This document shows, in pieces, positions 55,077 to 64,000 of a DNA stretch of 64,000 nucleotides (position 1 is its first letter; each line of letters opens with the position of its first letter). Below the pieces are notes generated by a model. It was not told where the DNA came from. It did no database searches and saw only the letters and a program-made list of their open reading frames with translations. The DNA comes from Herminiimonas sp. GTDB taxonomy: Bacteria; Pseudomonadota; Gammaproteobacteria; Burkholderiales; Burkholderiaceae_D. Where the stretch lies: contig DAIDBD010000098.1 in NCBI GenBank assembly GCA_027310305.1, positions 1-64,000 on the forward strand, in the 5' to 3' direction. The position numbers were made by a program, and so were the translations under genes.

Positions 55077-55131
55077 TGTTGGGACAGAGTAATCAGCGCG
55101 CTACGGCACCTTACAAACTCTGTCCCGCAAT
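55077..55131. repeat. Palindromic dispersed repeat, copy C
   Basis: GGGACAGAGT (55081-55090) and ACTCTGTCCC (55117-55126) are perfect ten-base arms. Read on the minus strand, the first 22 bases equal those of copy A. It fills most of the gap between cvpA and purF. Confidence 0.75.
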
Positions 55132-55133
55132 TC

Positions 55134-55622
55134 CTAAAACTGTACATGCCTCGCAAAATCGCCGGGTAAAAATGGCTTCACGGTGCGCGCCGCGGTTTCA
55201 GCCAGCGGACTCAGTAATGCCTCTTTCCAGAACGGCTGCCGAGGAATCGCGGTCATGCCGCACAACAGCACGGCAGTCATCACGATCACCAGCCCTCGCC
55301 CTAACCCGAACAATCCGCCCAAACCACGATCGGCGATTGTCAGTCCGCCTGCCTTGACCAGCGCTTCGACCGCCATGGTCAACAAACTCATCAGAATCCG
55401 TACTCCGATGAACAGCGCGACAAAAGCCGCTATCAGTCGCGTCAAGGCTCCCGGAATCAATTCCGGCAACAATGGCGCCAATGTTTCGCCATAGGCATTG
55501 GCAATCATGAAAGAGACTACCCAACTGACCAGCGACAATATTTCTTTCACCAATCCGCGCATCGTGCTGATGACGATCGAGCAGATCAGCACGAGCAGAA
55601 CCAGATAATCAAACATCGTCAT
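55134..55622 (-). CDS. cvpA: CvpA family membrane protein
   Basis: A 162-residue inner-membrane protein with four hydrophobic segments. The start MTMFDYLVLLVLICSIVIST and the loop RGLVKEILSLVSWVVSFMIA are typical of CvpA (colicin V production) proteins. ATG 55622 lies just past the SPOR gene; a longer frame overlaps it and is rejected. It precedes purF, with a palindromic repeat between. Confidence 0.92.
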   Translation of the reverse strand: MTMFDYLVLLVLICSIVISTMRGLVKEILSLVSWVVSFMIANAYGETLAPLLPELIPGALTRLIAAFVALFIGVRILMSLLTMAVEALVKAGGLTIADRGLGGLFGLGRGLVIVMTAVLLCGMTAIPRQPFWKEALLSPLAETAARTVKPFLPGDFARHVQF

Positions 55623-55653
55623 GTCCGGCACGCGATGCTGACCTGCATTTGAT

Positions 55654-56526
55654 TCAAGCCGGCACCAGCGTGCCATTCAATCCCAATTTGCCGATCTTCG
55701 CACGCATTTTTCCGGCTTCTTCCTTGCTTGAAAACGGGCCGATACGAATACGAATACGTTCGCCGGATTGGGTTGCAACTGTCTGCGTGTACGACTTGAC
55801 GCCAGCGTTTTTGAGCTTGCCCTGCAACTCGCGCACTTTTTCTTTCGACGCGAGTGCGGCGACCTGAATCACGAACTTGTCCGGCCTGGTGTCGGACGCC
55901 GGTTTGATATTGCTCGCCTTGGCATCCGGTTTTTCGTTGAGAATGGCAAGGGCTCGCGCAGCATCATCCGGCTTTGCGGCAACCTGGGACTGGGCCGCCG
56001 CTTTCGCTTCGGGCATGGATGGCTGCCGCTGCTTTTGCCCGGCTTCAGGTTCCGGTTTGCTGTTTGGGCTGATTGCCGGCTGCGGGTTCACGTTCGGCTT
56101 GACCGGCACGGCAGAGAGGGTTGACGGTTCGATCAGTTCTTCATTTTTGTCCAGGCCGGCCGACGCTGATAATGCGGATTTGGCAGCAGGCGGCGGCAGG
56201 CGACGGCGGTTGTCGGACTGGAACGGCTTGTCCCTCGATGGAATTTGAATGGCGATGTCATCGGCTAACGGTTTCGGCTCGGAATCCAGAATCATCGGCA
56301 GCCCGATGATCGCCGCCAGCACCAGTGCGACTGCGCCGATCAACCGCCGGCGCGCACGTTTTTTTTCAGGCAGGACAGGATCGACCGGTTGGTTACCCTG
56401 CTTGTTCTGCCTGCGTTTGCCGCGTCCGCGCGCCACGTTCGACTCTTCCTCGGCACGCGAGTGAAAATCGCCGTCGCCGAAAGCGGATTCCTGCTTGTTT
56501 TTACGGAGCGACGAGAACAAGCCCAT
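55654..56526 (-). CDS. SPOR domain-containing protein (DedD-like)
   Basis: A 290-residue bitopic protein. The cytoplasmic N-terminus is very basic (RGRGKRRQNKQGNQPVD), and one helix (LIGAVALVLAAIIGLPMIL) follows. A long Pro/Ala/Lys-rich linker then leads to the C-terminal SPOR domain (FVIQVAALASKEKVRELQGK to the end). SPOR domains bind denuded glycan strands at the division septum. ATG 56526 (MGLFSSLRKN) is preferred to the TTG frame start. It lies 19 bases after folC. Confidence 0.9.
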   Translation of the reverse strand: MGLFSSLRKNKQESAFGDGDFHSRAEEESNVARGRGKRRQNKQGNQPVDPVLPEKKRARRRLIGAVALVLAAIIGLPMILDSEPKPLADDIAIQIPSRDKPFQSDNRRRLPPPAAKSALSASAGLDKNEELIEPSTLSAVPVKPNVNPQPAISPNSKPEPEAGQKQRQPSMPEAKAAAQSQVAAKPDDAARALAILNEKPDAKASNIKPASDTRPDKFVIQVAALASKEKVRELQGKLKNAGVKSYTQTVATQSGERIRIRIGPFSSKEEAGKMRAKIGKLGLNGTLVPA

Positions 56527-56545
56527 GCGATAAGTGTTCAATCTG

Positions 56546-57847
56546 TCAATGATATTCGGACTTCCGGAATGCCATCACGCCAGCAACGGTCAGGAACGAT
56601 CCGAAAACCACAATTCTATCATTCTCGCCCGCCCGGCTTTGTGCATTCGAGAAAGCATTTGCAGGAGAATCGAAGACTTGGATGGTGCGCTCCGCATTCG
56701 GTTCATTTTGCGGCACGATACCGGCATCCAGCAGCTTTTGCCTGATCTGCGCGGCGGTCGCCGCTCGCGGCAACGGCAAATCCGTCACGCACCAGTGATC
56801 GATCCGGTTTTTGAGATGCGCAATCACCCCATCGATATCCTTGTCGCGCATGGCGCCGAATACCGCGTAAGTGTATGGATGAAATCCCATGTTTTCCAGG
56901 TTTTGCGCCAGGGTCGCCGCGGCATGTGGATTGTGCGCGACATCCAGGATGACCGTGGGCCGTCCCGGCAAAACCTGGAACCGGCCGGGCAAATCAACCA
57001 GCACCAGGCCGCTGCGCACTTCCTGCGCACCTACCGGCAAGCGCTGGCGCAAGACTTCAAGCGCCGCCAATACCGCCGATGCGTTCAACAATTGGTTGGC
57101 GCCCCGCAAGCTGGGATAGCCCAGCGAATTGCGGCGCTGGTTTCGGCCGCCGTAATTCCATTGCTGTTTGTCGCCTGCATAATTGAAATCACGGCCCAGC
57201 AGCCATAAATCGGCGCCGATCGCCTGTGCATGCTCGACCAATGACTTCGGCGGCATCGGGTCGCTGCAGATCGCCGCCCTGCCCGCCCGAAAAATACCGG
57301 CCTTTTCAAAGCCGATCGCCTCGCGCGTGCTGCCCAGATAGTCGGTGTGATCGATATCGACGCTGGTGACGATAGCCACATCGGCATCGATCACATTGAC
57401 CGCATCGAGCCGGCCGCCGAGACCGACTTCCAGAATCACGGCATCCAGACCGGCTTCGGCGAACAGCCGCAGAATCGCCAGCGTCGTGAATTCGAAATAA
57501 GTCAGGGATACTTCACCACGGCTGGCTTCGACCGCCGCGAAATTTTCAATCAATGCGTCATCGGAAACCGGCTCGCCGTTAATGCGCGCGCGCTCGTTGA
57601 AATGCAGCAGATGCGGCGATGTGTACAAACCGACACGATAGCCGGCCTGCAGCAGAATCGACTCCAGCATCGCGCAAGTCGATCCCTTGCCATTGGTACC
57701 GCCAACGATGGTGACCGGACAATCGAAATGAATGCCGAGACTGACCTTGACTTGAGCAACACGCTGCAAGCCCATGTCGATTGCCTTCGGGTGCATCGAT
57801 TCAAGGACGGCCAGCCAGTCGGCTAGTATGGTCGGATGATTTTGCAT
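56546..57847 (-). CDS. folC: Bifunctional folylpolyglutamate synthase / dihydrofolate synthase
   Basis: A 433-residue Mur-ligase-like enzyme that adds glutamate to dihydropteroate and folates. The ATP loop VGGTNGKGSTCAMLESIL lies near residue 44. The SPHLLHFNERARINGEPVSD motif follows near 78 and DVAHNPHAAATLAQN near 300. It sits between accD and the SPOR gene, its usual position in Burkholderiales. Confidence 0.96.
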   Translation of the reverse strand: MQNHPTILADWLAVLESMHPKAIDMGLQRVAQVKVSLGIHFDCPVTIVGGTNGKGSTCAMLESILLQAGYRVGLYTSPHLLHFNERARINGEPVSDDALIENFAAVEASRGEVSLTYFEFTTLAILRLFAEAGLDAVILEVGLGGRLDAVNVIDADVAIVTSVDIDHTDYLGSTREAIGFEKAGIFRAGRAAICSDPMPPKSLVEHAQAIGADLWLLGRDFNYAGDKQQWNYGGRNQRRNSLGYPSLRGANQLLNASAVLAALEVLRQRLPVGAQEVRSGLVLVDLPGRFQVLPGRPTVILDVAHNPHAAATLAQNLENMGFHPYTYAVFGAMRDKDIDGVIAHLKNRIDHWCVTDLPLPRAATAAQIRQKLLDAGIVPQNEPNAERTIQVFDSPANAFSNAQSRAGENDRIVVFGSFLTVAGVMAFRKSEYH

Positions 57848-57876
57848 TGCCTGAAACAGGTTGGGGCGAGATTGAA

Positions 57877-57912
57877 ATTAAAAAGCCCGAACCTGCAGCA
57901 GATCCGGGCTTT
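57877..57912 (-). terminator. Terminator between accD and folC
   Basis: On the minus strand AAAGCCCG (57905-57912) and CGGGCTTT (57882-57889) pair and are followed by TTAATTT. It lies 20 bases past the accD stop. Confidence 0.82.
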
Positions 57913-57931
57913 CAATTAATGCACGGAACAA

Positions 57932-58801
57932 TCAGGCCAGCACTTCGGCTGCCTGATTTTGCAGCAATGCCAGCAAGCGCGCAATTTCTTCCCGCATCTT
58001 GCGGCGATCGACGATCATGTCGACCGCCCCTTTCTGCACCAGAAATTCGGCGCGCTGAAAACCTTCCGGCAATTTTTCGCGTACGGTATTTTCAATCACG
58101 CGCGGGCCGGCAAAACCGATCAGCGCCTTCGGCTCGGCAATCACCACGTCGCCCATGAAAGCGAACGATGCGGATACGCCGCCCATCGTCGGGTCGGTCA
58201 GCACCGAAATGAACGGCAGTTTTTTCTCGGACAATTTGGTCAGCATCGCGGTCGTCTTCGCCATTTGCATCAATGACAACAAACCTTCCTGCATCCGCGC
58301 GCCACCGGTTGCGGTGATGCAGATAAACGGCACTTTTTGTTCCAACGCGATTTGCGCGCCGCGCACGAAGCGCTCGCCGACCACCGAACCCATCGAGCCG
58401 CCCATGAACTCGAATTCGAAGCATGCCACCACGACCGGCAGCGTCATGATGGCACCGCCCAGCACAACCAGTGCATCGGTTTCGCCGGTGGCTTCCATCG
58501 CCGCTTTCAGGCGATCCGGATATTTCTTGCTGTCCTTGAATTTGAGCGTATCGACCGGCAGTGTTTCCTGGCCGATTTCATAACGTCCTTCGGCATCCAG
58601 CAATGCATCCAGGCGATCGCGCGCACGAATGCGCATATGGTGATTGCATTTCGGGCAAACATGAATATTGGATTCCAGATCGGTGCGATACAGCACCGCT
58701 TCGCACGATGGACATTTTACCCACAGGCCTTCCGGCACCGATTTGCGCGGAGAATCGGAACGCTGAATGCGCGGAGGAAGCAGTTTTTCTAGCCAGCTCA
58801 T
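57932..58801 (-). CDS. accD: Acetyl-CoA carboxylase carboxyltransferase subunit beta
   Basis: Beta half of the carboxyltransferase that makes malonyl-CoA for fatty-acid synthesis (289 aa). The N-terminal zinc finger CPSCEAVLY...CPKCNHH (about residues 35-58) is intact. The crotonase-like core includes [20 protein letters not shown] and [19 protein letters not shown]. It follows trpA in the same direction, as in many proteobacteria. Confidence 0.97.
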   Translation of the reverse strand: MSWLEKLLPPRIQRSDSPRKSVPEGLWVKCPSCEAVLYRTDLESNIHVCPKCNHHMRIRARDRLDALLDAEGRYEIGQETLPVDTLKFKDSKKYPDRLKAAMEATGETDALVVLGGAIMTLPVVVACFEFEFMGGSMGSVVGERFVRGAQIALEQKVPFICITATGGARMQEGLLSLMQMAKTTAMLTKLSEKKLPFISVLTDPTMGGVSASFAFMGDVVIAEPKALIGFAGPRVIENTVREKLPEGFQRAEFLVQKGAVDMIVDRRKMREEIARLLALLQNQAAEVLA

Positions 58802-58933
58802 GGTGACCTCTTTCAGTTTTTATACTCGCCGTATTTTTTACCTGCCGCATTGTACCGCTCGCATTGCGATACGCCAACTTGCGCATATTTCACTGCTATC
58901 GATATGCGTTTTGATGCCTTTTGACAAACGCTG

Positions 58934-59731
58934 TCACTCATCCAGCGCCTTGCGAATCCCGCTGATAAAACTTTGGACCGCCTCCACCGCCTTTTCACGC
59001 GGCGTGTTTTCCAGCTCCTGGATGATGCGGCTGCCGATCACAATCGCATCCGACACCGAGGCTACCGCCTTCGCAGTCGCCGCATCGCGGATACCGAAAC
59101 CGACGCCGATCGGCAATTTCACATGCTTGCGAATGGCGGCGATCCGTTGCGCGACTTCTTCGGTATTGATGGTTGCGGCGCCCGTCACGCCTTTCAGCGA
59201 TACGTAATAGCTGAATCCGCTGCCGACCTTGGCTACCTGCGCGATGCGTTCGTCGGTTGAAGTAGGCGCTAGCAGAAAGATCGGATCCATGCCGTTGGCT
59301 TGCATCGTCTGCGCGAATTCTTCGCACTCCTCTGGCGGGTAATCGACCACGATCGTGCCATCCACACCGGCTTCTTTCGCGGCATGGATGAAGGCTTGCT
59401 GCCCCATGCGTTCGATCGGATTGGCATAGCCCATCAATACGACCGGTGTTGCCGTATTTTCCTTACGGAATTCATATACGTAATCGAGCACATCCTTGAT
59501 GCCGACGCCATATTCGAGCGCGCGTTCACAGGCGCGCTGAATGACGGGGCCTTCCGCCATCGGATCGGAAAACGGCACGCCCAATTCGATGATGTCCGCC
59601 CCGCCTGCAACCAGCGCATGCATGATCGGCACGGTCAGTTCGGGCGCCGGATCGCCGGCGGTGATAAAGGGAATGAGGCCTTTTTTATTTTGCGCCGCCA
59701 ACGCGGCAAACACGGACTGGATTCGGGACAT
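58934..59731 (-). CDS. trpA: Tryptophan synthase alpha chain
   Basis: Cleaves indole-3-glycerol phosphate to indole and passes it to TrpB (265 aa). [19 protein letters not shown] is at the N-terminus. [20 protein letters not shown] contains the catalytic Glu, and [13 protein letters not shown] the catalytic Asp. [17 protein letters not shown] is the phosphate loop. It is separated from trpB by an unusually long gap of 157 bases with an inverted repeat. Confidence 0.97.
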   Translation of the reverse strand: MSRIQSVFAALAAQNKKGLIPFITAGDPAPELTVPIMHALVAGGADIIELGVPFSDPMAEGPVIQRACERALEYGVGIKDVLDYVYEFRKENTATPVVLMGYANPIERMGQQAFIHAAKEAGVDGTIVVDYPPEECEEFAQTMQANGMDPIFLLAPTSTDERIAQVAKVGSGFSYYVSLKGVTGAATINTEEVAQRIAAIRKHVKLPIGVGFGIRDAATAKAVASVSDAIVIGSRIIQELENTPREKAVEAVQSFISGIRKALDE

Positions 59732-59888
59732 TGTGCAATTCGATATTGGTGATGTCGTTCCGATGAAAGCCGAAATCCGGCGGCGTTAAAAGTGCAACGG
59801 CATCGGATCCGTCGTTCATCGGAACGACGTGCTGATTAATGAATGAGACTTGCAATTTGCGACGTGCCAGTTGAACCAAACCGCCGGA
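59732..59888. other. trpB-trpA intercistronic region with long inverted repeats
   Basis: A perfect 14-base inverted repeat, GTCGTTCCGATGAA (59754-59767) and TTCATCGGAACGAC (59815-59828), spans a 47-base loop. A second one, ATCCGGCGG (about 59775) and CCGCCGGAT (about 59880), is interlaced with it. A 64-codon minus-strand frame (MVQLARRKLQVSFINQHVVP) runs through the gap into trpA but has no recognisable domain. TrpA and TrpB genes are usually adjacent, so this may mark a lost gene or an inserted element. Confidence 0.55.
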
Positions 59889-61157
59889 TCAAAATTTCTT
59901 TTTATCCCGTTCGGCCACGGTATGCATATCCTTGTCGCCGCGTCCCGACAGATTGACCAGGATGGTTTTATCCTTGGGCAGGGTCGCAGCGAACTTGGCC
60001 GCATAGGCCAATCCATGGCTCGATTCCAGCGCAGGAATGATGCCCTCGATACGGCAGCAATTATGGAATGCGTCGACCGCCTCGTCATCGGTAATCGACA
60101 CGTATTGCGCGCGGCCGGAATCCTTCAGCCATGCATGCTCGGGGCCGACACCGGGATAATCAAGTCCGGCGGATACCGAATGGGTTTCGATGACCTGCCC
60201 ATTCGCATCCTGCAGCAGGTAAGTGCGATTTCCATGCAGCACGCCCGGCGAGCCGGCCAGCAGCGATGCCGCATGCCTGCCGCTGGCGATGCCCTCGCCC
60301 GCGGCCTCGACGCCGATCAACTGCACGTCACGGTGATCGATATACGGATAGAAAATGCCCATCGCGTTCGAGCCGCCGCCAATGCAGGCGACGACGTAAT
60401 CAGGCTGGCGACCGGTCATCTCGGGCATCTGCACCAGGCACTCTTCGCCGATCACCGACTGGAAATCGCGCACCATCATCGGATATGGATGCGGACCGGC
60501 AACGGTGCCAATGATGTAAAAGGTATTTTCAACGTTGGTGACCCAGTCGCGCATCGCTTCATTGAGCGCATCCTTGAGCGTTTTCGAGCCGGACTCCACG
60601 GGTACGACGGTTGCCCCGAGCAATTCCATCCGATACACGTTCTGCACCTGGCGCTTGACGTCCTCGCTGCCCATGTAGACCACGCACTCCATGCCGAAAC
60701 GTGCGCAGATGGTGGCGGTTGCCACCCCATGCTGGCCGGCGCCGGTTTCGGCGATCACGCGCGGCTTCCCCATGCGCTTGGCGAGCAGCGCCTGTCCGAT
60801 CACGTTGTTGATTTTATGCGCGCCGGTATGATTCAAATCTTCGCGCTTGAAATAGATTTGCGCGCCGCCCATCATTTCGGACCAGCGTTTGGCATGATAG
60901 ATCGGGCTCGGGCGTCCGACGAAATGTTTCAGTTCGCCATGGAATTCAGCGAGAAATTCCGGATCGTTCCGGTAATGCGCATACGCTTGTTTCAGTTCGG
61001 TGAGCGCATGGGTCAGCGTCTCCGACACGAAGCTGCCGCCGTATGGGCCGAAATGGCCTTTGGCATCGGGCAGGTTGTAGCGGGCGGCTTGATGCAATGC
61101 CGCAGTGGTCATCGCCTGGCGCTCGGCATGGTTTTCGAGCACATTCAATTCTTTCAT
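59889..61157 (-). CDS. trpB: Tryptophan synthase beta chain
   Basis: PLP enzyme that joins indole and serine to form tryptophan (422 aa). The catalytic lysine lies in [20 protein letters not shown]. The Glu region is in [20 protein letters not shown], and the phosphate loop [12 protein letters not shown] follows. ATG 61157 ([14 protein letters not shown]) has a purine-rich AGAGAGAAC before it; the longer frame overlaps trpF and is rejected. It lies 25 bases after trpF. Confidence 0.97.
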   Translation of the reverse strand: MKELNVLENHAERQAMTTAALHQAARYNLPDAKGHFGPYGGSFVSETLTHALTELKQAYAHYRNDPEFLAEFHGELKHFVGRPSPIYHAKRWSEMMGGAQIYFKREDLNHTGAHKINNVIGQALLAKRMGKPRVIAETGAGQHGVATATICARFGMECVVYMGSEDVKRQVQNVYRMELLGATVVPVESGSKTLKDALNEAMRDWVTNVENTFYIIGTVAGPHPYPMMVRDFQSVIGEECLVQMPEMTGRQPDYVVACIGGGSNAMGIFYPYIDHRDVQLIGVEAAGEGIASGRHAASLLAGSPGVLHGNRTYLLQDANGQVIETHSVSAGLDYPGVGPEHAWLKDSGRAQYVSITDDEAVDAFHNCCRIEGIIPALESSHGLAYAAKFAATLPKDKTILVNLSGRGDKDMHTVAERDKKKF

Positions 61158-61182
61158 GGTGTTCTCTCTGCTGTTCTGTCTG

Positions 61183-61848
61183 TCAGATTGTGGCATCCGC
61201 CAATCGCACCGCCTCGACGAAGGCGCGCATCCTGGCGGCATCCTTGATCCCCTTTTCCAGTTCGATGCCACTGCTGACATCGACTGCATAAGGGCGCACG
61301 CGCACTACTGCATCAGTCGCGTTTTGTGCGTTCAAGCCACCACTTAAAACGACCCGAGGCGCGAGTTCTTCTGGAATGAGAGACCAATCGAAAACCTTTC
61401 CACCGCCGCCGTAAGCATCAACCCATGTATCGAGCAGCAAGCCGGCGAACAATCCGCTGGCGGCACGATAATCCTGATCGCATTTTAACAAATCGGCGCC
61501 CGTCATATCCGGCGTTACACGCATGGCCCGGATGAACGGCCGATGGACAGCCTGTGCCGCGGCACAACACTGCTCCAGCGTTTCATCGCCATGGAATTGC
61601 AAAAGCGAAACAGGCGCCTGCGCAACAGCGGTCGTCACCTGTTCCGGCGCCGCATTGACGAACAGACCGACGGTGGTAACGAATGGCGGCACCGCCGACA
61701 ATAGCCGGGCCACCACTTCCGGCGCGACGTGACGCGGGCTGTCCGGATAGAATACGAAGCCGAGCGCATCGGCGCCGGCCGCAACGGCGGCCTGCACGTC
61801 GGCCATGCGCGTCAGGCCGCAAAGTTTGATTCGGGTACGGTGAGTCAT
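61183..61848 (-). CDS. trpF: Phosphoribosylanthranilate isomerase
   Basis: Third step in the tryptophan-specific pathway, a TIM barrel (221 aa). [16 protein letters not shown] at the N-terminus contains the catalytic Cys. The catalytic Asp lies in [20 protein letters not shown], and [11 protein letters not shown] and [14 protein letters not shown] are the phosphate loops. It lies between truA and trpB on the same strand. Confidence 0.96.
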   Translation of the reverse strand: MTHRTRIKLCGLTRMADVQAAVAAGADALGFVFYPDSPRHVAPEVVARLLSAVPPFVTTVGLFVNAAPEQVTTAVAQAPVSLLQFHGDETLEQCCAAAQAVHRPFIRAMRVTPDMTGADLLKCDQDYRAASGLFAGLLLDTWVDAYGGGGKVFDWSLIPEELAPRVVLSGGLNAQNATDAVVRVRPYAVDVSSGIELEKGIKDAARMRAFVEAVRLADATI

Positions 61849-61877
61849 GGCAGTCAGTTATTCATTCCGGAAATTTT

Positions 61878-62684
61878 TCAGCCAGCCCATGGCAGTATCT
61901 TCGTCGTCTCTTGCGGCAGATTCCATTTGTCATCGTAGTCGATTTTAGCCAGATACAGGCCATCCGGCATGAAGGTCGGCGCCGCATGCCTGCGATTGCG
62001 GCCTTCCAGCAGTTCATTCATCCATTCCGGCGGCTGCATGCCGTTGCCGGTAAAAACAAGCGAACCCACGATGTTGCGTACCATGTGATGCAAAAAAGCA
62101 TTGGCACGCAGCGTGAAAACAATGAGGTCGCCGCGCCGCTCGATGTGTATGTCATGCATCGTCCTGACCGGCGATTTTGCCTGGCATTCGATTGAGCGAA
62201 AGGCTGAAAAATCATGTACGCCGCATAGATATCGTGCAGCGGTTTGCATCGGCTCAAGCGCGAGCTGGCGAAACACCCATCCTGCCTTGCCCAGCAAAAG
62301 AGGCGAACGGACCGGATGGTTATACAACACATAGTGATAGGTACGAGCCGTCGCACTAAAACGCGCATGAAAAGCGTCCTGCGAGTCAGGCTTGACTTCG
62401 CAAGCCCAGCGCACCGCAATGGAAGGCGGCAAAAATGCATTGACGCCACGCACCCACGAATATGCTGCACGGTCGATCGCCGTATCGAAATGAACGACTT
62501 GCTCGAGTGCGTGGACGCCCGCATCGGTGCGGCCGGCGCAAGTGGTTGCGATGTCTGCCTGCGTGAATTTCTTCAGCGCCGCTTCCAGCCTGTCCTGCAC
62601 GGTATTGCCATCTACCTGGGTTTGCCAGCCATGCCAGGGCGCGCCGTCGTACTGAATGCCGAGAGCAATGCGTTTCAATTCCAA
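61878..62684 (-). CDS. truA: tRNA pseudouridine synthase A
   Basis: Makes pseudouridine at positions 38-40 of tRNA anticodon stems (268 aa). The catalytic Asp lies in [39 protein letters not shown] is the expected N-terminus, and [17 protein letters not shown] occurs near the end. It lies just downstream of the fimV terminator and upstream of trpF, as in most Burkholderiales. Confidence 0.96.
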   Translation of the reverse strand: MELKRIALGIQYDGAPWHGWQTQVDGNTVQDRLEAALKKFTQADIATTCAGRTDAGVHALEQVVHFDTAIDRAAYSWVRGVNAFLPPSIAVRWACEVKPDSQDAFHARFSATARTYHYVLYNHPVRSPLLLGKAGWVFRQLALEPMQTAARYLCGVHDFSAFRSIECQAKSPVRTMHDIHIERRGDLIVFTLRANAFLHHMVRNIVGSLVFTGNGMQPPEWMNELLEGRNRRHAAPTFMPDGLYLAKIDYDDKWNLPQETTKILPWAG

Positions 62685-62717
62685 TCCAGTGTCATATCCA
62701 ATGTTATCAAGCGCATT

Positions 62718-62757
62718 TAAAAAAACAAAACGGGCGCAAGCATCGCGCTGCGCCCGT
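62718..62757 (-). terminator. Terminator of fimV
   Basis: On the minus strand ACGGGCGCA (62749-62757) and TGCGCCCGT (62730-62738) form a perfect nine-base stem, followed by TTTGTTTTTTT. It lies about 20 bases past the fimV stop. Confidence 0.9.
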
Positions 62758-62776
62758 CTATATTGTGCCAGAGGCT

Positions 62777-64000
62777 CTAGGCGATTTTTTGCAATATCGA
62801 TCTTGCTTTTTCGGTCTGCTCGACGGTGCCGCCTTTGACGACTTCATCCAGCAATTCACGCGCGCCTTCCTTGTCGCCGATCTCTTGATAAGCAAGCGCC
62901 AGGTCAAGCTTGGTAGCCATTTCCGCAGTGTTCGAATGCGAATCGCCGCCGGTCTCATGCGCATCCTGCATGACAGCGGATGTTGAATCGGCCGGATTCA
63001 GATCGAGATTGATTCCGGAAAGATCGAAATCGAGCGCGCTTGGAGCGGCGGCGGATTCATGCGTTTCCTTCGATGATTTCGGCGCGTTCGATAGCTGAAT
63101 ATCCAGCGGTGCGAAATCGTCGACAGCAATTTTCGGGGAAACGGCGGTAGCCATCGTATCGTTGTGGTGCGCATCAGCAACCGCAGGGCTGCTCTCCTGC
63201 AGGAAGTCAAAATCCATTGCGTCAGGCGTGGCGCTGAGTTCGGGAGGCATTGCCGACTGCGCCGCAGGCGGGAGTTCCACTTCCTTTATACCCAAGCCTG
63301 CAAGATCAAAGTCAAAGTCGAGTCCGTTCGGCGTTTCCGGCGCGGAGGCGGGGGCCAATGCAGCAACCGGGCCGAGATCTTTTTTGTCCGGATCGGGCGG
63401 CGGAACATCGGTTGTCCGAACCGTATTGTCGAAATAGGACGGACCCGATTCAATCGTATTCAAGTTTTCAAGGGATGCATTCGAGGTCTGCGTGGTATTG
63501 AGCAATGCATCGAGATCAAGCTCATCCAGTGGCTGCGTTGGCGCCGTTAATGCAGCGGCTTTGGCCGCCGCCGCTTCAGGCGCTTTGCCGCCTGCATACA
63601 GCGGATTTTTCGGATCGATCGCAATGCCGAGGCTGGCGGCCTGTTGCCAATCTTCCCCCGCGCCTTTTGTCATGCTGTACAGTTCGCTGGCCAGAATCTC
63701 GAATGCGCGCAGATCCTTGCGATTGGCATAAATCTCAAGAAGTTTGACACGCACGGCATTGCGCTCCGGCTGGGTGCGCAATGCTTCCTTCAAAATTTCC
63801 TCAGCCTGCGCATCGCGGCCGTAAGCGATGTAGACATCCGCCTCGGCCACCGGATCGACTTCATTGGTATCGAGCTGGCTGGCGGAAGGCGCGAAGTTGG
63901 AATTGAATACGCTGTTATTGGTATCGACACTCTGGCCGCCAGTCGAACCAAACAGCGAATTCGCCTTCAGGCTGGAGTCGGTAAGAATATTACTGTCCTG
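62777..64000 (-). CDS. fimV: FimV/HubP-like polar protein, C-terminal part only
   Basis: The last 407 codons of a long gene that runs off the right edge. The visible part starts [20 protein letters not shown]. The TPR-like conserved segment [20 protein letters not shown] and [20 protein letters not shown] follows. An acidic Ala/Pro-rich region with repeated LDFDFDL-like patches lies in the middle. The FimV C-terminal domain ([20 protein letters not shown], then LLDEVVKGG) ends it. FimV proteins organise the cell pole, type IV pili and cyclic-AMP-linked motility. The position before truA is the usual one. Confidence 0.9.
   Translation of the reverse strand, partial: QDSNILTDSSLKANSLFGSTGGQSVDTNNSVFNSNFAPSASQLDTNEVDPVAEADVYIAYGRDAQAEEILKEALRTQPERNAVRVKLLEIYANRKDLRAFEILASELYSMTKGAGEDWQQAASLGIAIDPKNPLYAGGKAPEAAAAKAAALTAPTQPLDELDLDALLNTTQTSNASLENLNTIESGPSYFDNTVRTTDVPPPDPDKKDLGPVAALAPASAPETPNGLDFDFDLAGLGIKEVELPPAAQSAMPPELSATPDAMDFDFLQESSPAVADAHHNDTMATAVSPKIAVDDFAPLDIQLSNAPKSSKETHESAAAPSALDFDLSGINLDLNPADSTSAVMQDAHETGGDSHSNTAEMATKLDLALAYQEIGDKEGARELLDEVVKGGTVEQTEKARSILQKIA

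Noticed and set aside
59850-61247. Plus-strand frame of 465 codons opposite trpB
   Set aside because: Antisense shadow. trpB is intact and recognised by all catalytic motifs.

Overview
The window looks like chromosome of a betaproteobacterium of the order Burkholderiales, most probably Oxalobacteraceae (Herminiimonas/Collimonas/Janthinobacterium-like). This is inferred from gene order (fimV-truA-trpF-trpB-trpA-accD-folC-dedD-cvpA-purF; rpsO-pnp; tpiA-secG-tRNA-Leu-nuoA-N; ilvBNC with psd-pssA-leuA) and from protein style. No database search was run. G+C is moderate by eye. No insertion sequence, prophage, integrase or CRISPR array is visible.

Region by region: (1) 1-9117 carries the NADH dehydrogenase I operon on the minus strand, nuoA to the 5' part of nuoJ, preceded by a tRNA-Leu(GAG) gene and its terminator. 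(2) 9203-13131, minus strand: secG, tpiA, a zinc-less quinone oxidoreductase and a type II NADH dehydrogenase. (3) 13385-16111: pnp and rpsO with an intervening hairpin, then a divergent duplicated BamE/SmpA-like lipoprotein gene. (4) 16720-24778: leuA, pssA, psd, a small lipoprotein, a SIMPL protein, ilvC, ilvN and ilvB, which together make branched-chain amino acids and phosphatidylethanolamine. ilvB has a leader of about 310 bases. (5) 24996-27197, plus strand: an ECF sigma factor, DUF3619, DUF3106 and RDD module. (6) 27444-30475: a partly decayed cyclic-nucleotide signalling locus. A CHASE2 protein and a GspE-like ATPase are reduced to stubs, while an MBL-fold phosphodiesterase and a GAF/HD-GYP protein remain intact. 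(7) 30517-37311: a Tat-exported subunit plus GMC oxidoreductase plus lipase, then a fasciclin-domain protein, a phasin-like protein, a TetR regulator and a LOG-family protein. (8) 37321-38710: a Cys/Met-metabolism PLP enzyme preceded by what reads as a SAM-II (SAM-alpha) riboswitch and a terminator. (9) 38762-52850: a full mannose-sensitive haemagglutinin (MSHA) type IV pilus locus in two blocks, mshE-G-prepilins-C-D-O-P and mshI-I2-J-K-L-M-N. Each block has its own sigma70-like promoter. (10) 52866-64000: a TIP30-like NAD(P)-binding protein, purF, cvpA, a SPOR protein, folC, accD, trpA, trpB, trpF, truA and the 3' end of fimV.

The most unusual observations are: the SAM-II-type riboswitch in front of the PLP enzyme; the paired internal deletions in the CHASE2/GspE locus that keep the starts and stops; a dispersed palindromic repeat family built on GGGACAGAGT/ACTCTGTCCC that sits in gaps inside core operons (nuo, ilv, purF-cvpA); the permuted MSHA locus without mshQ; and long perfect hairpins between the major pilin gene and mshC and between trpB and trpA.
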